Shown here piece by piece: positions 1 to 9,189 of a stretch of DNA of 64,000 nucleotides. The DNA comes from Pseudomonas graminis (lineage in GTDB: Bacteria > Pseudomonadota > Gammaproteobacteria > Pseudomonadales > Pseudomonadaceae). Within the stretch, counting starts at the first letter, position 1. Each line of letters begins with the position of its first letter. The DNA is taken from contig NZ_CP053746.1 in NCBI RefSeq assembly GCF_013201545.1, positions 954,501 to 1,018,500 of the forward strand. The letters are read 5' to 3'. The translations under genes and the position numbers were made by a program. The notes under the pieces are model-generated. The model was not told where the DNA came from, searched no databases, and saw only the letters and a list, made by a program, of their open reading frames with translations.

Positions 1-692
1 TTCTCACTGCGCTCGGTGCTTTCCTGAAACAGCGCCTTGAGCTTCTCGACCATCTGGTTCATCGCCTGCACCACCCGGCGCAGCTCCGGCGTGCGCGGCA
101 GTTCAGGCAGAACGAGAAACTCGCGACGACCAATCGCCTGGGACTGCGCCACCATGTAATCCAGCGGCTTGAGCTGCCGGCGCAGCAACATCGCGCCCAG
201 AATCGCACTGACCACGCCGCACACCAGCAACCAACCCAAGCTGCCCAGCGCGCTCTGCCACAACTTGGCCAGCGCGAACATCGGGTGGCTGACCACCTCG
301 ACCCGCGCCGTCTGCTGCCAGCCACGGCTGACAATCGCCTCGCCGCCTGCGGGCTCAAGCCCGATGGCGTTGATGAACCACTGCGGCACGCCCTGATTGT
401 CCGGCGTTGCACTACGCTCGACGATCGCGTCGCCACTGGCCAGGTCCACCACCCGGATGCTCGCGTAGTAACCGCTGTCGAAGATCGACGCCACCATCAG
501 CTCGACCATCGCCGGGTCGTCGATGTTGGACGTCAGCGACAGCGCCAGCGAGGTTGCGGCGTCCTGGGCGTGGGAACGCAACTGATTGACGTACTGCGCC
601 CGCGAGCTTTCCAGGCTGACGACAAAACTCCCCGCAAAGGCAACCACCATGAACAGACAGATCGCGATCAACAGCTGTTTGAACAGAGACAT
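1..692 (-). CDS. lapD: LapD, c-di-GMP receptor, 5' part (runs off the window)
   Basis: The visible 230 residues are the N-terminal input/output half of LapD. An inner-membrane helix (residues about 5-26) is followed by a periplasmic domain to about residue 150, a second helix (about 150-173) and a HAMP segment. The degenerate GGDEF and EAL domains would lie beyond base 1. The Gly-Trp pair falls at residues 124-125, where LapD proteins carry the Trp (W125) that docks LapG. Known role: c-di-GMP-bound LapD holds the protease LapG in the periplasm so that it cannot cleave large adhesins. The gene starts 8 bp after the lapG stop, so the two are probably co-transcribed. The start MSLFKQ is typical of the family. 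Confidence 0.93.
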   Translation of the reverse strand, partial: MSLFKQLLIAICLFMVVAFAGSFVVSLESSRAQYVNQLRSHAQDAATSLALSLTSNIDDPAMVELMVASIFDSGYYASIRVVDLASGDAIVERSATPDNQGVPQWFINAIGLEPAGGEAIVSRGWQQTARVEVVSHPMFALAKLWQSALGSLGWLLVCGVVSAILGAMLLRRQLKPLDYMVAQSQAIGRREFLVLPELPRTPELRRVVQAMNQMVEKLKALFQESTERSE

Positions 693-700
693 CAGTACTC

Positions 701-1396
701 CTAATTCTCGGGCTCGGTGGGGAAGCCTTCTGCAGTCATTTTTTTCAGCACGTCCTGCCACCGGGACAGACGTTTGGTGTCGCTCACTTTCTTGTTGCCC
801 TGCGCGCCAGGCAGCCACAGTCCTTCAGCGTTGAAGGCATACACCGGCAACAGGTCCGTTCGTTGGCTGGCAGGTTTGATGTCGTCGATCAGGCTGTCGA
901 GCACCAGCGGCATCGCGTTCGGGCTCGAATAATAGGTCAGCACCATGTGTGCGCGGTTCAGGCGCAGCGCCTTGACGTAGGTGATCAGCAGCTTCTCGCT
1001 GGGCACACCCAAGCGGCGCAGGCTGAAATACTTGGCGATCGCATAATCCTCACAATCCCCCGCGCCCTTGATCAGCGACTCGACCGGGGTCGCCCAGTAA
1101 TCGACCTCGTGCCACAGGTCGATGTCCTCGGCGTAGCGCATCTGCTTGTTGAAGAACAGGTTCACGACCTTCAACTTGTCGAGCTCGCTGACCTGCTTCT
1201 CGGTCGCCAGCAGGTTCTGCCAGGCATCGATGCGCTGCTTGCCGGCGCCCAAGGGCCCATACAACGCTTCGGCACGACGGCTGATCAGCGAAAAATCCCA
1301 GTCCGCGCGCAGATAGCCGACACACGCCGTGCACGTCAGTGCAAGCGCCAGAAGCAACCATAATCCAGGGCGCTTTTGAGCCGAGCGTGCTGCCAA
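701..1396 (-). CDS. lapG: LapG, periplasmic cysteine protease of the BTLCP family
   Basis: Bacterial transglutaminase-like cysteine proteinase. It cleaves the N-terminal retention region of LapA-type adhesins when LapD releases it. The catalytic Cys in GAGDCEDYAIAK, the His in NRAHMVL and the Asp in PLVLDSLID are all present, with the His-Asp spacing of 17 seen in the family. A hydrophobic signal segment (RPGLWLLLALALT) precedes the mature domain. The frame is open back to a TTG at 1501 (266 aa). I prefer the TTG at 1396 (231 aa) because it puts the signal peptide at the N terminus and matches usual LapG lengths; the start is not certain. Its neighbours are lapD downstream and a type I secretion operon upstream. 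Confidence 0.9.
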   Translation of the reverse strand: MAARSAQKRPGLWLLLALALTCTACVGYLRADWDFSLISRRAEALYGPLGAGKQRIDAWQNLLATEKQVSELDKLKVVNLFFNKQMRYAEDIDLWHEVDYWATPVESLIKGAGDCEDYAIAKYFSLRRLGVPSEKLLITYVKALRLNRAHMVLTYYSSPNAMPLVLDSLIDDIKPASQRTDLLPVYAFNAEGLWLPGAQGNKKVSDTKRLSRWQDVLKKMTAEGFPTEPEN

Positions 1397-1618
1397 TTTG
1401 TCTAGTCCATCAGGCCATGGATAACGGAAAGCGATGGTGAGGGGTTGGGGACGGAAACGCAATGGCGCGGTGAGATCATGCGCAGAAGCAAATGCCCGCA
1501 AACGCGACTCATGACAGACTCGCGCCCCTTGATTTCATGGCTGCCAGGTTGCCAGCCAAACGCTGGCGGTAGGCTGAAAAGTGCCTGTGCCACACCAATA
1601 GGGGCGTGTTTTCCCCGT

Positions 1619-3010
1619 TTACTTGGGGCCTGAGTTATTCAAGTCTTTCAGTGCTTCTGAATCATCCCCGCCCAGCCAGACGTTCACACTGGCAACGCTT
1701 TCTTGCGAGAGCTTGCCGGCCCAGCGATTCAGAATGAACAGGTTGGTGATGAAGTCGTACTGGGATTTCAGCAAGTCGCCCCTGGCCTTGAACTCATTCT
1801 GCACAGCGGTCAGCACGTCGACGGCGTTGACCACGCCATAGGTGAACGCCTTCTGCGCCGCGATGCTCGACTGCTTGGCCGAGGACAACGCATTCTGCCC
1901 CGCGCGAATCTTGTCCACAGCGGATTGAGCCGTGAGATACGCGTTGGTTGTTTCCTTCACCACTTGCCGGCGAACGCCTTCAAGGTCCTGCTCGGCCGCG
2001 TACTGCTCGTCATACAGCCCGCTCACCCGCGCGGACGTCGAGCCGCCGCTGTAGATCGGCACTTTCAGGCCAATGGTGGCGACGTAGCTGTCACTTCGCG
2101 GGGTCAGGGTGTTGTCGTAACCGACATCACTTTGCGAAGCACCGAGGTTGAAACTCAGCGAGGGGTAATGCCCGCCCTTCCCTTCACGCACTGCCGCATC
2201 GGCCGCGGCGAGATTGCTTTCATAGGCTTTGAGTCGAGGGTTGCTGTCGAGCGCCTGGGCAATCCAGGCGTCCAGCGGCAGCGTCGGCGCTTCCAGCGCG
2301 ATGTCGTTACGGATTCGGCTCAAGCGATCATTGATCGGCCGGCCGACGATTTCCGACAACCCTTCCCGAGACAGACGCACCTGATTGCGCGCTTCAATTT
2401 CCTGGGCAATCAGCAAATCGACCCGGGCTTTGAGGTCCAGCATATCGGTGATTTTGGCCATCTGCCTGGCGTACAAGGCGTTGACGCGATCAAGGCTGCC
2501 CTGAGTGGCGCGACGCTCGGCCGAGACCAGCTCAAGCGCATCGTCGGCGGCCAGCGCAGCAAAATAGCGCTTGGCCAGATCCACCGTCGCTTCCGCCTGA
2601 GAGTCTTCGGACTGCGAGCTCTTCTGCAGCGTGACGCTCTTGGCCTTCTGATAACGCTCCCACGCTTCCTTGTTGTAGATGAACTGGCTCAGGTTCAGCG
2701 AATAGCTTTTGTTGTCATAGATGTCCCGGGATTGCTCATCCTTGCGCAGAATCCGGTTGATGTTGCTGCTCGCCGAAACCTGCGGCAGCAAACCACCAAA
2801 CGCTTCACGCTCCTGCTGCTTGGCAGACCTTGCATGGGCGTAGGCCGAAAGAATGCGTGGATCTTCAAGCCGCGACTCTTTGTACAGCGTCATCAGGTCC
2901 AGCGAATAGGTCGAAGCGCTCACCTGCTGCGGCGCTGCGGGCTGCGCGGCACTGGCGTTTAGCGCGAACAAACCGAAAAGCAGACCGGGAAGCATACGGA
3001 CCACGGTCAT
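1619..3010 (-). CDS. TolC-family outer-membrane channel of a type I secretion system (AprF/LapE-like)
   Basis: A 463-residue outer-membrane factor. It has a signal peptide (MTVVRMLPGLLFGLFALNAS), then two TolC-type repeats rich in long helices (about residues 35-250 and 250-440). The length fits AprF/PrtF proteins (about 450-480). It would form the trimeric channel through which the ABC exporter and adaptor encoded just upstream pass an unfolded substrate. The start overlaps the adaptor stop by 4 bp, which suggests translational coupling. A gap of more than 100 bp with no clear terminator separates it from lapG, so lapG-lapD may belong to the same transcript. The family is secure; which substrate it exports is not. 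Confidence 0.88.
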   Translation of the reverse strand: MTVVRMLPGLLFGLFALNASAAQPAAPQQVSASTYSLDLMTLYKESRLEDPRILSAYAHARSAKQQEREAFGGLLPQVSASSNINRILRKDEQSRDIYDNKSYSLNLSQFIYNKEAWERYQKAKSVTLQKSSQSEDSQAEATVDLAKRYFAALAADDALELVSAERRATQGSLDRVNALYARQMAKITDMLDLKARVDLLIAQEIEARNQVRLSREGLSEIVGRPINDRLSRIRNDIALEAPTLPLDAWIAQALDSNPRLKAYESNLAAADAAVREGKGGHYPSLSFNLGASQSDVGYDNTLTPRSDSYVATIGLKVPIYSGGSTSARVSGLYDEQYAAEQDLEGVRRQVVKETTNAYLTAQSAVDKIRAGQNALSSAKQSSIAAQKAFTYGVVNAVDVLTAVQNEFKARGDLLKSQYDFITNLFILNRWAGKLSQESVASVNVWLGGDDSEALKDLNNSGPK

Positions 3011-4332
3011 TCCTCGATCATCGATTTGGCGAACATGTTGCGCGCAGGCTTGAGCAGGTACTGCAGCATGGTGCGTTCGCCGGCATTGATCAGCACCTCG
3101 GCGGGCATGCCCGCCTGCAACTTGCGATCACCCAACCGCTTCAAGCCTTCGTCAGTCACCTTCACACGCACCAGGTAATAGCCCTCGTTGGTTTTCTCGT
3201 CCGTCAGTCGGTCAGCCGAGATGCGCGTGACCTGCCCCTGAATCACCGGCGTGGTCGCAGCGTTGAAGGCGCTGAAGCGGATGTCGGTGAGCTTGCCGAG
3301 GGTGATGCGGTCGATGTCGTTGGTCGACACATGGGCCTCGACCACCAGGTCCGAAGACTCCGGCACGATGTCCAGCAACGGTGTCCCGGCGCTGACGACC
3401 CCACCGATCGTGTGTACTTTCATGTCCAGCACCATGCCGTCCTCCGGCGCGCGGATGACGATGCGCGACAGCCTGTCCTTGAGCGCGCTGGCCTTCTCTT
3501 GCAGGTCGAAGACCTGGGCTTGTACATCACTCAGATCCTTGGCCACGTCGGAGCTGAATTTCTGATTGGTCTGGACGATCTGCATCTCGGTTTCGTTGAT
3601 CTGCAGACGCGTCTTGGTGATGGTCGACTGGTGGTCAGCGACCTCAGACTTGAGCATGTCCAGCTTTCGTTCCTGCTCAAGCAGGCGCTGCTTGTCAACG
3701 AAGCCCTGACGCAGCAGGTCCTTCAGCTCGGTGATTTCACCGGTGTAGGACTTTTCGAGACTGACCTTGGTGGCGATCATGTCGTTGAGGCCAATGATCT
3801 GCTGCTTCAACTGGCCGATGCGCTCTTTCTGCACGGAGATTTCACCCAGACGCGCGTCGTGCCGCGACCGGAAAACCTGAGCCTCACCATCGATGGCCTC
3901 ACGGGCGCGATCGCTTTCAACGCCATCGATTTTCAACGCCGGAATCGCCGGCTGATCGTCACGCTCGGCGCGAAGACGCGCTTCTTTGGCGCGGGCGGTG
4001 ATGAGCTGGTTGCGGGTGGATTCGTACTCCGAGCTGAGCTGACCATCGTCAAGGATGATCAACGGATCGCCCTTGTGCACCGTGTCGCCCTCACGGGCGA
4101 GCAGTTCTTTGACGATGCCGCCCTCGAGGTGCTGGACGGTTTTGCGGTAGCTCTGCACGGTGACAACCCCGGAACCGTAGACGGCGTTGGCCAGCGGGGC
4201 GAACGCTGCCCAGGTGCCAAACAACCCGAAGGTCACCAGGACAATCGCCATCCCGACCCGGCGGATGCCACGGTCGGAAGTGGGCATGTCTTCAGAATGC
4301 TCGTCGAGCACGGTTATCGCGTTACTGGTCAT
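3007..4332 (-). CDS. HlyD-family periplasmic adaptor of a type I secretion system (AprE-like)
   Basis: A 441-residue membrane-fusion protein. It has a short cytoplasmic N terminus, one membrane helix (about residues 27-47), a lipoyl/barrel-sandwich motif (TVQHLEGGIVKELLAREGD), a long coiled-coil hairpin (about residues 100-290) and a C-terminal beta-barrel. The QHLEGGIV motif is characteristic of the PrtE/AprE/HlyD type I group. It bridges the inner-membrane ABC protein and the TolC-like channel. It starts 13 bp after the ABC gene and overlaps the TolC gene by 4 bp, so the three are one operon. Confidence 0.9.
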   Translation of the reverse strand: MTSNAITVLDEHSEDMPTSDRGIRRVGMAIVLVTFGLFGTWAAFAPLANAVYGSGVVTVQSYRKTVQHLEGGIVKELLAREGDTVHKGDPLIILDDGQLSSEYESTRNQLITARAKEARLRAERDDQPAIPALKIDGVESDRAREAIDGEAQVFRSRHDARLGEISVQKERIGQLKQQIIGLNDMIATKVSLEKSYTGEITELKDLLRQGFVDKQRLLEQERKLDMLKSEVADHQSTITKTRLQINETEMQIVQTNQKFSSDVAKDLSDVQAQVFDLQEKASALKDRLSRIVIRAPEDGMVLDMKVHTIGGVVSAGTPLLDIVPESSDLVVEAHVSTNDIDRITLGKLTDIRFSAFNAATTPVIQGQVTRISADRLTDEKTNEGYYLVRVKVTDEGLKRLGDRKLQAGMPAEVLINAGERTMLQYLLKPARNMFAKSMIEE

Positions 4333-4345
4333 TCACGAATTCCTG

Positions 4346-6130
4346 TCAGGCGCTGGGCTGAATGGCGCCGGTCGATGCCGGAGCAACCCGGGGCGGGTTC
4401 TGACCCTGCGCCTGGGCCTGTGCCTGGGCTTGAGCTTTGGCCTGTTGCTGAGCCAGTTCGGCGATCACTTGATCACGCGGGCCGTACATCGTCAGGGTGC
4501 CGCTGTTCAGGACCATGATCCGGTCAAGCCGTGACAGCACGTTAGGGCGGTGGGAAATGATGAACACCGTCGCGCCCGTCTCTTTCATCTTCTGCAGCGC
4601 AACACCCAGCGCACGCTCACCGACCTCATCGAGGTTGGAGTTGGGCTCATCCAGCACGATCAACCGAGGGCTGCCGTACACCGCACGCGCCAGACCGATA
4701 CGCTGGCGCTGCCCGCCCGAGAGGTTGAGGCCCTCGCTGCCGATCACCGTGTCGTAGCCGTCGGGCAACTGCAGGATCATTTCGTGGACGCCAGCCGTGC
4801 GCGCCGCCAGCACGACTTTATCGGGCTCGATCTTGCCGAAGCGGGCGATGTTATCGCTGATGCTGCCTTCGAACAGCTCGATGTCCTGAGGCAGATAGCC
4901 CAGGTGCGGACCGAGCTTTTGCTTGTCCCACGCACTGATGTCAGCGCCGTCGAGCCTGACCACACCATGCTGAGGCGGCCAGATCCCAAGCAACGCCCGC
5001 GCCAGCGTCGACTTGCCTGCCGCACTGGGCCCGACGATGCCTACGATGCTGCCAGCGGGCGTCACGAAACTGATGTTTTTGATCACCGCCGCTTTCGCAC
5101 CCGGCGGCGCGACGAACAGGCCTTCGACCTGCAAGTGCCCTTCCGGATCCGGCAACGACATGCGCTCGGGCTCGGCGTTGAGCTTGTCCAGGGTTTCATT
5201 CAAACGCTGGTACTGCACGCGCGCTGAGACGAAGCCTTTCCAGCTGCCGATCATCTGATCGATCGGCGCGAGTGCACGGCCCAGCAGGATAGAACCCGCC
5301 ATCATCAAGCCAGGATTGATCTCATGGGTAATCACCAGGTACGCGCCCGCCGCCAGCATCATCGACTGGGCCCAGGCCCGGAATGTCTTGGAAATCGAAG
5401 TGATCACGCCGCTCTTGTCGCTGGCCCCGGACTGCAGCACCAGCACGCGCCGCTGCCGAACCGCCCACCGACCCATCAGGGTGTCGAGCATGCCCATCGA
5501 CTCGATGACTTCAGCGTTGCGCAGGCTTTTGGTGGTGTGCAGGTTGGCGGTAAGGCTTTGCTTGTTGGCCTCTGCCAGTGCGCCGCCGGTGTAGCGATGA
5601 TTGACGTACGCCAGCGTCACCAGCACCACCGCCGAGATCACCGTCATCCAGCCAAACCAGGGGTGAAACAGAAACATCACCGCGGTGTACACCGGAAGCC
5701 AGGGCGCATCGAAGAACGCAAACAGCCCGTTGCCGGTGAGAAATTGCCGCAGCGAGGTCAGGTCATTGAGGGACTGCGCCGACGCGTCCATGCCGCCGCT
5801 GTTCAGCGCTTTCCGGAAACTGGCGCGGTACACGTCGCGACTGAGCAGCACATCCAGCCGGTTGCTGATGCGCACCATGATGCGCGACCGCACCCACTCC
5901 AGCGACCCGAGCGTCAGCATCAGGATGGTGAGAATAAGGGTGAGCATGATCAGCGTGGACGTGCTGCTGCTCGGCACCACCCGTCCCGAGACCTGGATCA
6001 TGTAAAAGGTCGGAACCAGCATCAAGGTGTTGACGAACAGACTGAAGAACCCGACCGAGAGGAAACTCCCTCGACAAGCCTTGAGCGCCGCTTGCAGGTT
6101 ATTTTCGTGTGAGCGATTCATAGAATCCAT
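4346..6130 (-). CDS. Type I secretion ABC transporter, AprD/PrtD type
   Basis: Fused permease-ATPase of about 594 residues. Six membrane helices lie in the first 300 residues, then a nucleotide-binding domain with Walker A GPSAAGKST, signature LSGGQRQR, Walker B LIVLDEPNSNLD and H-loop HRP. It lacks the N-terminal C39-like domain of LapB-type exporters and aligns in layout with PrtD/AprD, which export metalloproteases and lipases. The frame is open to 6202, but the region before MDSMNRS looks non-coding. ATGs at 6130 and 6121 are both possible, and neither has a strong Shine-Dalgarno sequence. The last 40 residues are an unusual Ala-Gln-rich tail. No substrate gene is adjacent in the window. 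Confidence 0.88.
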   Translation of the reverse strand: MDSMNRSHENNLQAALKACRGSFLSVGFFSLFVNTLMLVPTFYMIQVSGRVVPSSSTSTLIMLTLILTILMLTLGSLEWVRSRIMVRISNRLDVLLSRDVYRASFRKALNSGGMDASAQSLNDLTSLRQFLTGNGLFAFFDAPWLPVYTAVMFLFHPWFGWMTVISAVVLVTLAYVNHRYTGGALAEANKQSLTANLHTTKSLRNAEVIESMGMLDTLMGRWAVRQRRVLVLQSGASDKSGVITSISKTFRAWAQSMMLAAGAYLVITHEINPGLMMAGSILLGRALAPIDQMIGSWKGFVSARVQYQRLNETLDKLNAEPERMSLPDPEGHLQVEGLFVAPPGAKAAVIKNISFVTPAGSIVGIVGPSAAGKSTLARALLGIWPPQHGVVRLDGADISAWDKQKLGPHLGYLPQDIELFEGSISDNIARFGKIEPDKVVLAARTAGVHEMILQLPDGYDTVIGSEGLNLSGGQRQRIGLARAVYGSPRLIVLDEPNSNLDEVGERALGVALQKMKETGATVFIISHRPNVLSRLDRIMVLNSGTLTMYGPRDQVIAELAQQQAKAQAQAQAQAQGQNPPRVAPASTGAIQPSA

Positions 6131-6357
6131 GGCTGAAGATAGGGGGCGGCGAAGCCGTGGACGTGCGGCAACGGTTAAGGCCGGCAGCATAAGAGCCGTC
6201 AACCGACGTTGCGTTCCGCGTTCAGATTCTTTTCCTGGTATCTCGACACTGGACTACCGGTGTTATTCGTTGCCGGGCTGTCGATCCGACGAGCTGTCGA
6301 CCGTGATTCGAGGCTGACGCAGAGGGCCTCAGACGTTAATATGCCGAGCTTTTAGCG
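6131..6357. other. Divergent intergenic region
   Basis: This 227-bp gap separates the secretion operon (leftwards) from the first glycosyltransferase of the polysaccharide locus (rightwards). It must hold both promoters. I see no convincing -35/-10 pair and no adhesin or protease fragment. Confidence 0.5.
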
Positions 6358-7347
6358 GTGAAGAAATTCTTGATTAGTCAGCTTACGGATAAGGACGAGG
6401 GTCAGTGCGCAGGGCTAGGCTCTGACCGTGCCGATGTCGCGATTCTGATGTGTACCTACAATGGTGCAGAGTACCTACGTGGGCAACTCGAATCCATTGC
6501 AAGCCAGTCCTTGCAAAGCTGGACGCTTTACGTATCCGACGATTCCTCCACTGACACGACGCTCGGCATCCTTGCTGAATACCAGCGTCAATGGGGCGAG
6601 CACAAGCTGGTGATCTTCAATGGGCCTTGCCAGGGGTTCGGCAAAAATTTCATATCCTTGCTGAAACGGCCGGAGGTCCAGTCACGCTACTACGCCTTTA
6701 GCGATCAAGACGATGTCTGGCTCAGCGACAAGCTGGAAAGAAGTGTGGAGCGCCTCGATGTATTTGCCGAGCAGACCCCAGCCCTGTATTGCTCAAGAAC
6801 TCGACTCATCGACGCGACTGGCAAGATCATCGGTTTTTCTCCTCTGTTCTCGCGACCGCCTTCGTTCAGGAATGCACTGGTTCAGAGCCTCGCGGGCGCC
6901 AACACCATGCTAGTCAACAACGCTGCGCGTGACCTGTTGCTTCGCGTGCCAGACGACGCGACGATCATCGCTCATGACTGGTTGACTTACATCATCGTCA
7001 CCGCGTGTGGTGGGCAGGCGATCTACGACGCTGAACCTACGCTCGACTACCGCCAGCATGGCGGCAATCTGATTGGGGCGAATGCGAGCCTCACGGACCG
7101 TGTTACCCGCATTAGCAAGATGCTGTCGGGCCGCTTCGTCGAGTGGAATGACATCAACCTTCAGATTCTGAAAGCCATGTCTGCTCAGATGACCGATGAC
7201 GCTCGTAACGTGCTTCAGCATTTCGATGCGGGCCGCTGCACGAATCTGGCGAAGAGGCTTTGCGAACTGCATCGTTCAGGGGTTTATCGGCAGACGTTTG
7301 CAGGTCGCGTGAGCCTGCTCCTCGCTGCGTCCCTCGGAAGAATATGA
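6358..7347 (+). CDS. Family 2 glycosyltransferase (rhamnosyltransferase-like)
   Basis: Cytoplasmic GT-A enzyme of 329 residues that should transfer a nucleotide-activated sugar, probably rhamnose, to the growing polymer. The nucleotide-binding start is VAILMCTYNGAEYLRGQLES, the Asp-rich motif is YVSDDSSTD, and the metal-binding segment is FSDQDDVWLSDKLERSV; the later DYRQHGGN motif is common in RfbF/WbbL-like rhamnosyltransferases. The start is a GTG at 6358 with a weak ribosome site; a TTG at 6370 is an alternative. The gene at 23175-24083 is a paralogue with the same motifs, so two related enzymes bracket the locus. Acceptor and linkage cannot be read from sequence. Confidence 0.8.
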   Translation: MKKFLISQLTDKDEGQCAGLGSDRADVAILMCTYNGAEYLRGQLESIASQSLQSWTLYVSDDSSTDTTLGILAEYQRQWGEHKLVIFNGPCQGFGKNFISLLKRPEVQSRYYAFSDQDDVWLSDKLERSVERLDVFAEQTPALYCSRTRLIDATGKIIGFSPLFSRPPSFRNALVQSLAGANTMLVNNAARDLLLRVPDDATIIAHDWLTYIIVTACGGQAIYDAEPTLDYRQHGGNLIGANASLTDRVTRISKMLSGRFVEWNDINLQILKAMSAQMTDDARNVLQHFDAGRCTNLAKRLCELHRSGVYRQTFAGRVSLLLAASLGRI

Positions 7348-7645
7348 ATCAGCGTTGAGGCATTAAACAGTGCCCTTTCGCCAGTAGGCGGACGAATAAA
7401 CAGCAGGCAAGCCCCTCACTCGCAAATGTTTGCCCGCACGGCCGGGCAGAATGTTCTGTAGGTCGGCTTATGTTAATGTGTCGGCCTTTGCCTTCACTGC
7501 CCGCAGTCGAAGCTAAACCAGCCCTACCTCGCCAGTCTGGTGTTTCGCGAAGCCAAATCAACAGCGTTTTTTAAACTTTACGGAGCAAGTCCTTCACCTG
7601 ATGAAGTACTTTGCCAACCGGTACAGTGATCGGAGACAAACACGC

Positions 7646-8191
7646 ATGAACGCTACACGCCTTGCCATTCCCGACGTCATCGTTTTCGAGCCTAAAGTTT
7701 TTGGTGATGATCGCGGCTTTTTCTTCGAAAGTTTCAATCAAAAGGTGTTCGAAGAGGTGGTAGGGCGCTCCGTGTCCTTCGTGCAAGACAACCACTCCCG
7801 CTCTGTAAAAGGCGTCCTCCGCGGCTTGCACTACCAGATCCAGCAATCGCAGGGAAAACTGGTACGCGTGAGCCACGGCGAAGTCTTTGACGTCGCTGTC
7901 GACCTGCGCAAGAGTTCCGCGACATTCGGCAAATGGGTGGGCGCCCATCTGAGCGCCGAGAACAAGAAACAAATGTGGATACCGGAGGGGTTTGCCCACG
8001 GGTTCGTCGTGTTATCGGAGAGCGCCGAATTCCTTTATAAGACAACCGACTACTGGGCCCCCGAGCACGAACGCAGCCTGGCCTGGAACGATCCCACCGT
8101 TGCCATTGAATGGCCGATCAGTGAGCAACCTGCTCTCTCCGCCAAGGATCAGACGGCAGCAAGCTTGCAAGAGGCTGAGGTGTTCGCCTAA
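7646..8191 (+). CDS. rmlC: dTDP-4-dehydrorhamnose 3,5-epimerase RmlC
   Basis: Third enzyme of dTDP-L-rhamnose synthesis. It epimerises C3 and C5 of dTDP-4-keto-6-deoxyglucose. The 181 residues form the RmlC cupin, with the catalytic His in the motif GVLRGLHYQ and the later segment WIPEGFAHGFVVLS. The frame opens at 7601, but the ATG at 7646, preceded by GGAGA, gives the standard N terminus (MNATRLAIPDV). The gene stands alone here, about 17 kb from rmlA, rmlD and rmlB, which are on the other strand at the far end of the locus. Confidence 0.96.
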   Translation: MNATRLAIPDVIVFEPKVFGDDRGFFFESFNQKVFEEVVGRSVSFVQDNHSRSVKGVLRGLHYQIQQSQGKLVRVSHGEVFDVAVDLRKSSATFGKWVGAHLSAENKKQMWIPEGFAHGFVVLSESAEFLYKTTDYWAPEHERSLAWNDPTVAIEWPISEQPALSAKDQTAASLQEAEVFA

Positions 8192-8370
8192 AGCCAATCT
8201 GGCGAGGACCGCTAACTGCCTTCCAACAGAGCGCGCGCAGGTAAGATATTCGGGCTTAAGCCGGGCTATGCACGTATCTCGTAACTGATCGGGTCACGCC
8301 TCTGAGACTCCTCGAGCTGTTTCCCGATCTCGACATTGAAGGAACACACGTGCAAGGGACTCTGAAATAA
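8192..8370. other. Gap between rmlC and wzm
   Basis: 179 bp without a gene. No terminator hairpin or clear promoter was found, so rmlC, wzm and wzt may be co-transcribed. Confidence 0.4.
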
Positions 8371-9189
8371 ATGCAGACTTTTTCACCAACGCCCAAAGAG
8401 CTGATTGCCAGCGTCTGGCGGCACCGGGCCCTGATTACGGCGATGGTCAAGCGCGAAGTCATCGGGCGCTACAAAGGCTCAATGCTCGGAATGCTCTGGT
8501 CGCTCTTCAATCCGATCGTGATGCTCGCCATCTATACCTTTGTGTTTAGCGTGGTTTTCAAAGCACGCTGGAGCGTCGATAGCACCTCCAAAACTGAATT
8601 CGCCCTCATGCTCTTCGCAGGCCTGATGATCTTCGGGCTTTTCTCAGAATGCTTAACACGTGCGCCCAGTCTGATCCTGAACAACTCAAATTATGTCAAA
8701 AAAGTGGTGTTTCCTCTGGAGATCCTGCCATGGGTGACACTGGGTTCGGCGCTGTTTCATTTTGTTGTGAGTCTCACAGTTTGGCTCGTTGCTTACATGT
8801 TTTTGTTCGGCACACCGCATTTGACTGGGTTATACCTGCCTGTGGTGGTGTTGCCATTGATGATGCTGTCAATGGGGCTCGGTTGGTTCCTTGCCTCGCT
8901 TGGCGTATTCCTGCGTGATGTCGGGCAGATTGTGGGCGTTCTGACCTCCGTGCTGATGTTTATGAGCCCAATCTTCTATCCCGCCAGCGCGCTGCCTGAA
9001 TCTTACCGCGGCTATCTGATGTTGAACCCGCTGACGCCGATCATCGAAGACGTGCGAAGAGTTTTGTTTATGGGCACACCTCCGGAAGTAGATCAACTGC
9101 TGATCTCCTATGGCATTTCTATAATCGTGTTCTGGCTAGGCTTTGCCTGGTTCCAAAAAAGTCGTAAAGGGTTCGCCGATGTCCTCTGA
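8371..9189 (+). CDS. wzm: Polysaccharide ABC exporter, membrane subunit Wzm
   Basis: A 272-residue ABC-2 permease with six hydrophobic segments. The N-terminal signature REVIGRYKGSMLGMLWSLFN is typical of Wzm/KpsM-type O-antigen exporters. It forms the channel that flips completed, undecaprenyl-diphosphate-linked polysaccharide across the inner membrane. Its last 11 bases overlap the start of wzt, so the two are coupled. Presence of Wzm/Wzt, and no Wzx or Wzy in the locus, assigns the polymer to the ABC-transporter-dependent pathway. Confidence 0.93.
   Translation: MQTFSPTPKELIASVWRHRALITAMVKREVIGRYKGSMLGMLWSLFNPIVMLAIYTFVFSVVFKARWSVDSTSKTEFALMLFAGLMIFGLFSECLTRAPSLILNNSNYVKKVVFPLEILPWVTLGSALFHFVVSLTVWLVAYMFLFGTPHLTGLYLPVVVLPLMMLSMGLGWFLASLGVFLRDVGQIVGVLTSVLMFMSPIFYPASALPESYRGYLMLNPLTPIIEDVRRVLFMGTPPEVDQLLISYGISIIVFWLGFAWFQKSRKGFADVL

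Noticed and set aside
1310..1345. Lipobox in LapG (CTAC)
   Set aside because: The residue at -3 is Cys, not Leu or similar, and LapG is a soluble periplasmic protein.
1703..4518. Long plus-strand frames (419 and 562 codons) opposite the secretion genes
   Set aside because: They mirror the aprF/aprE-like genes, are rich in Arg/His as expected for antisense of high-GC genes, and have no domain.
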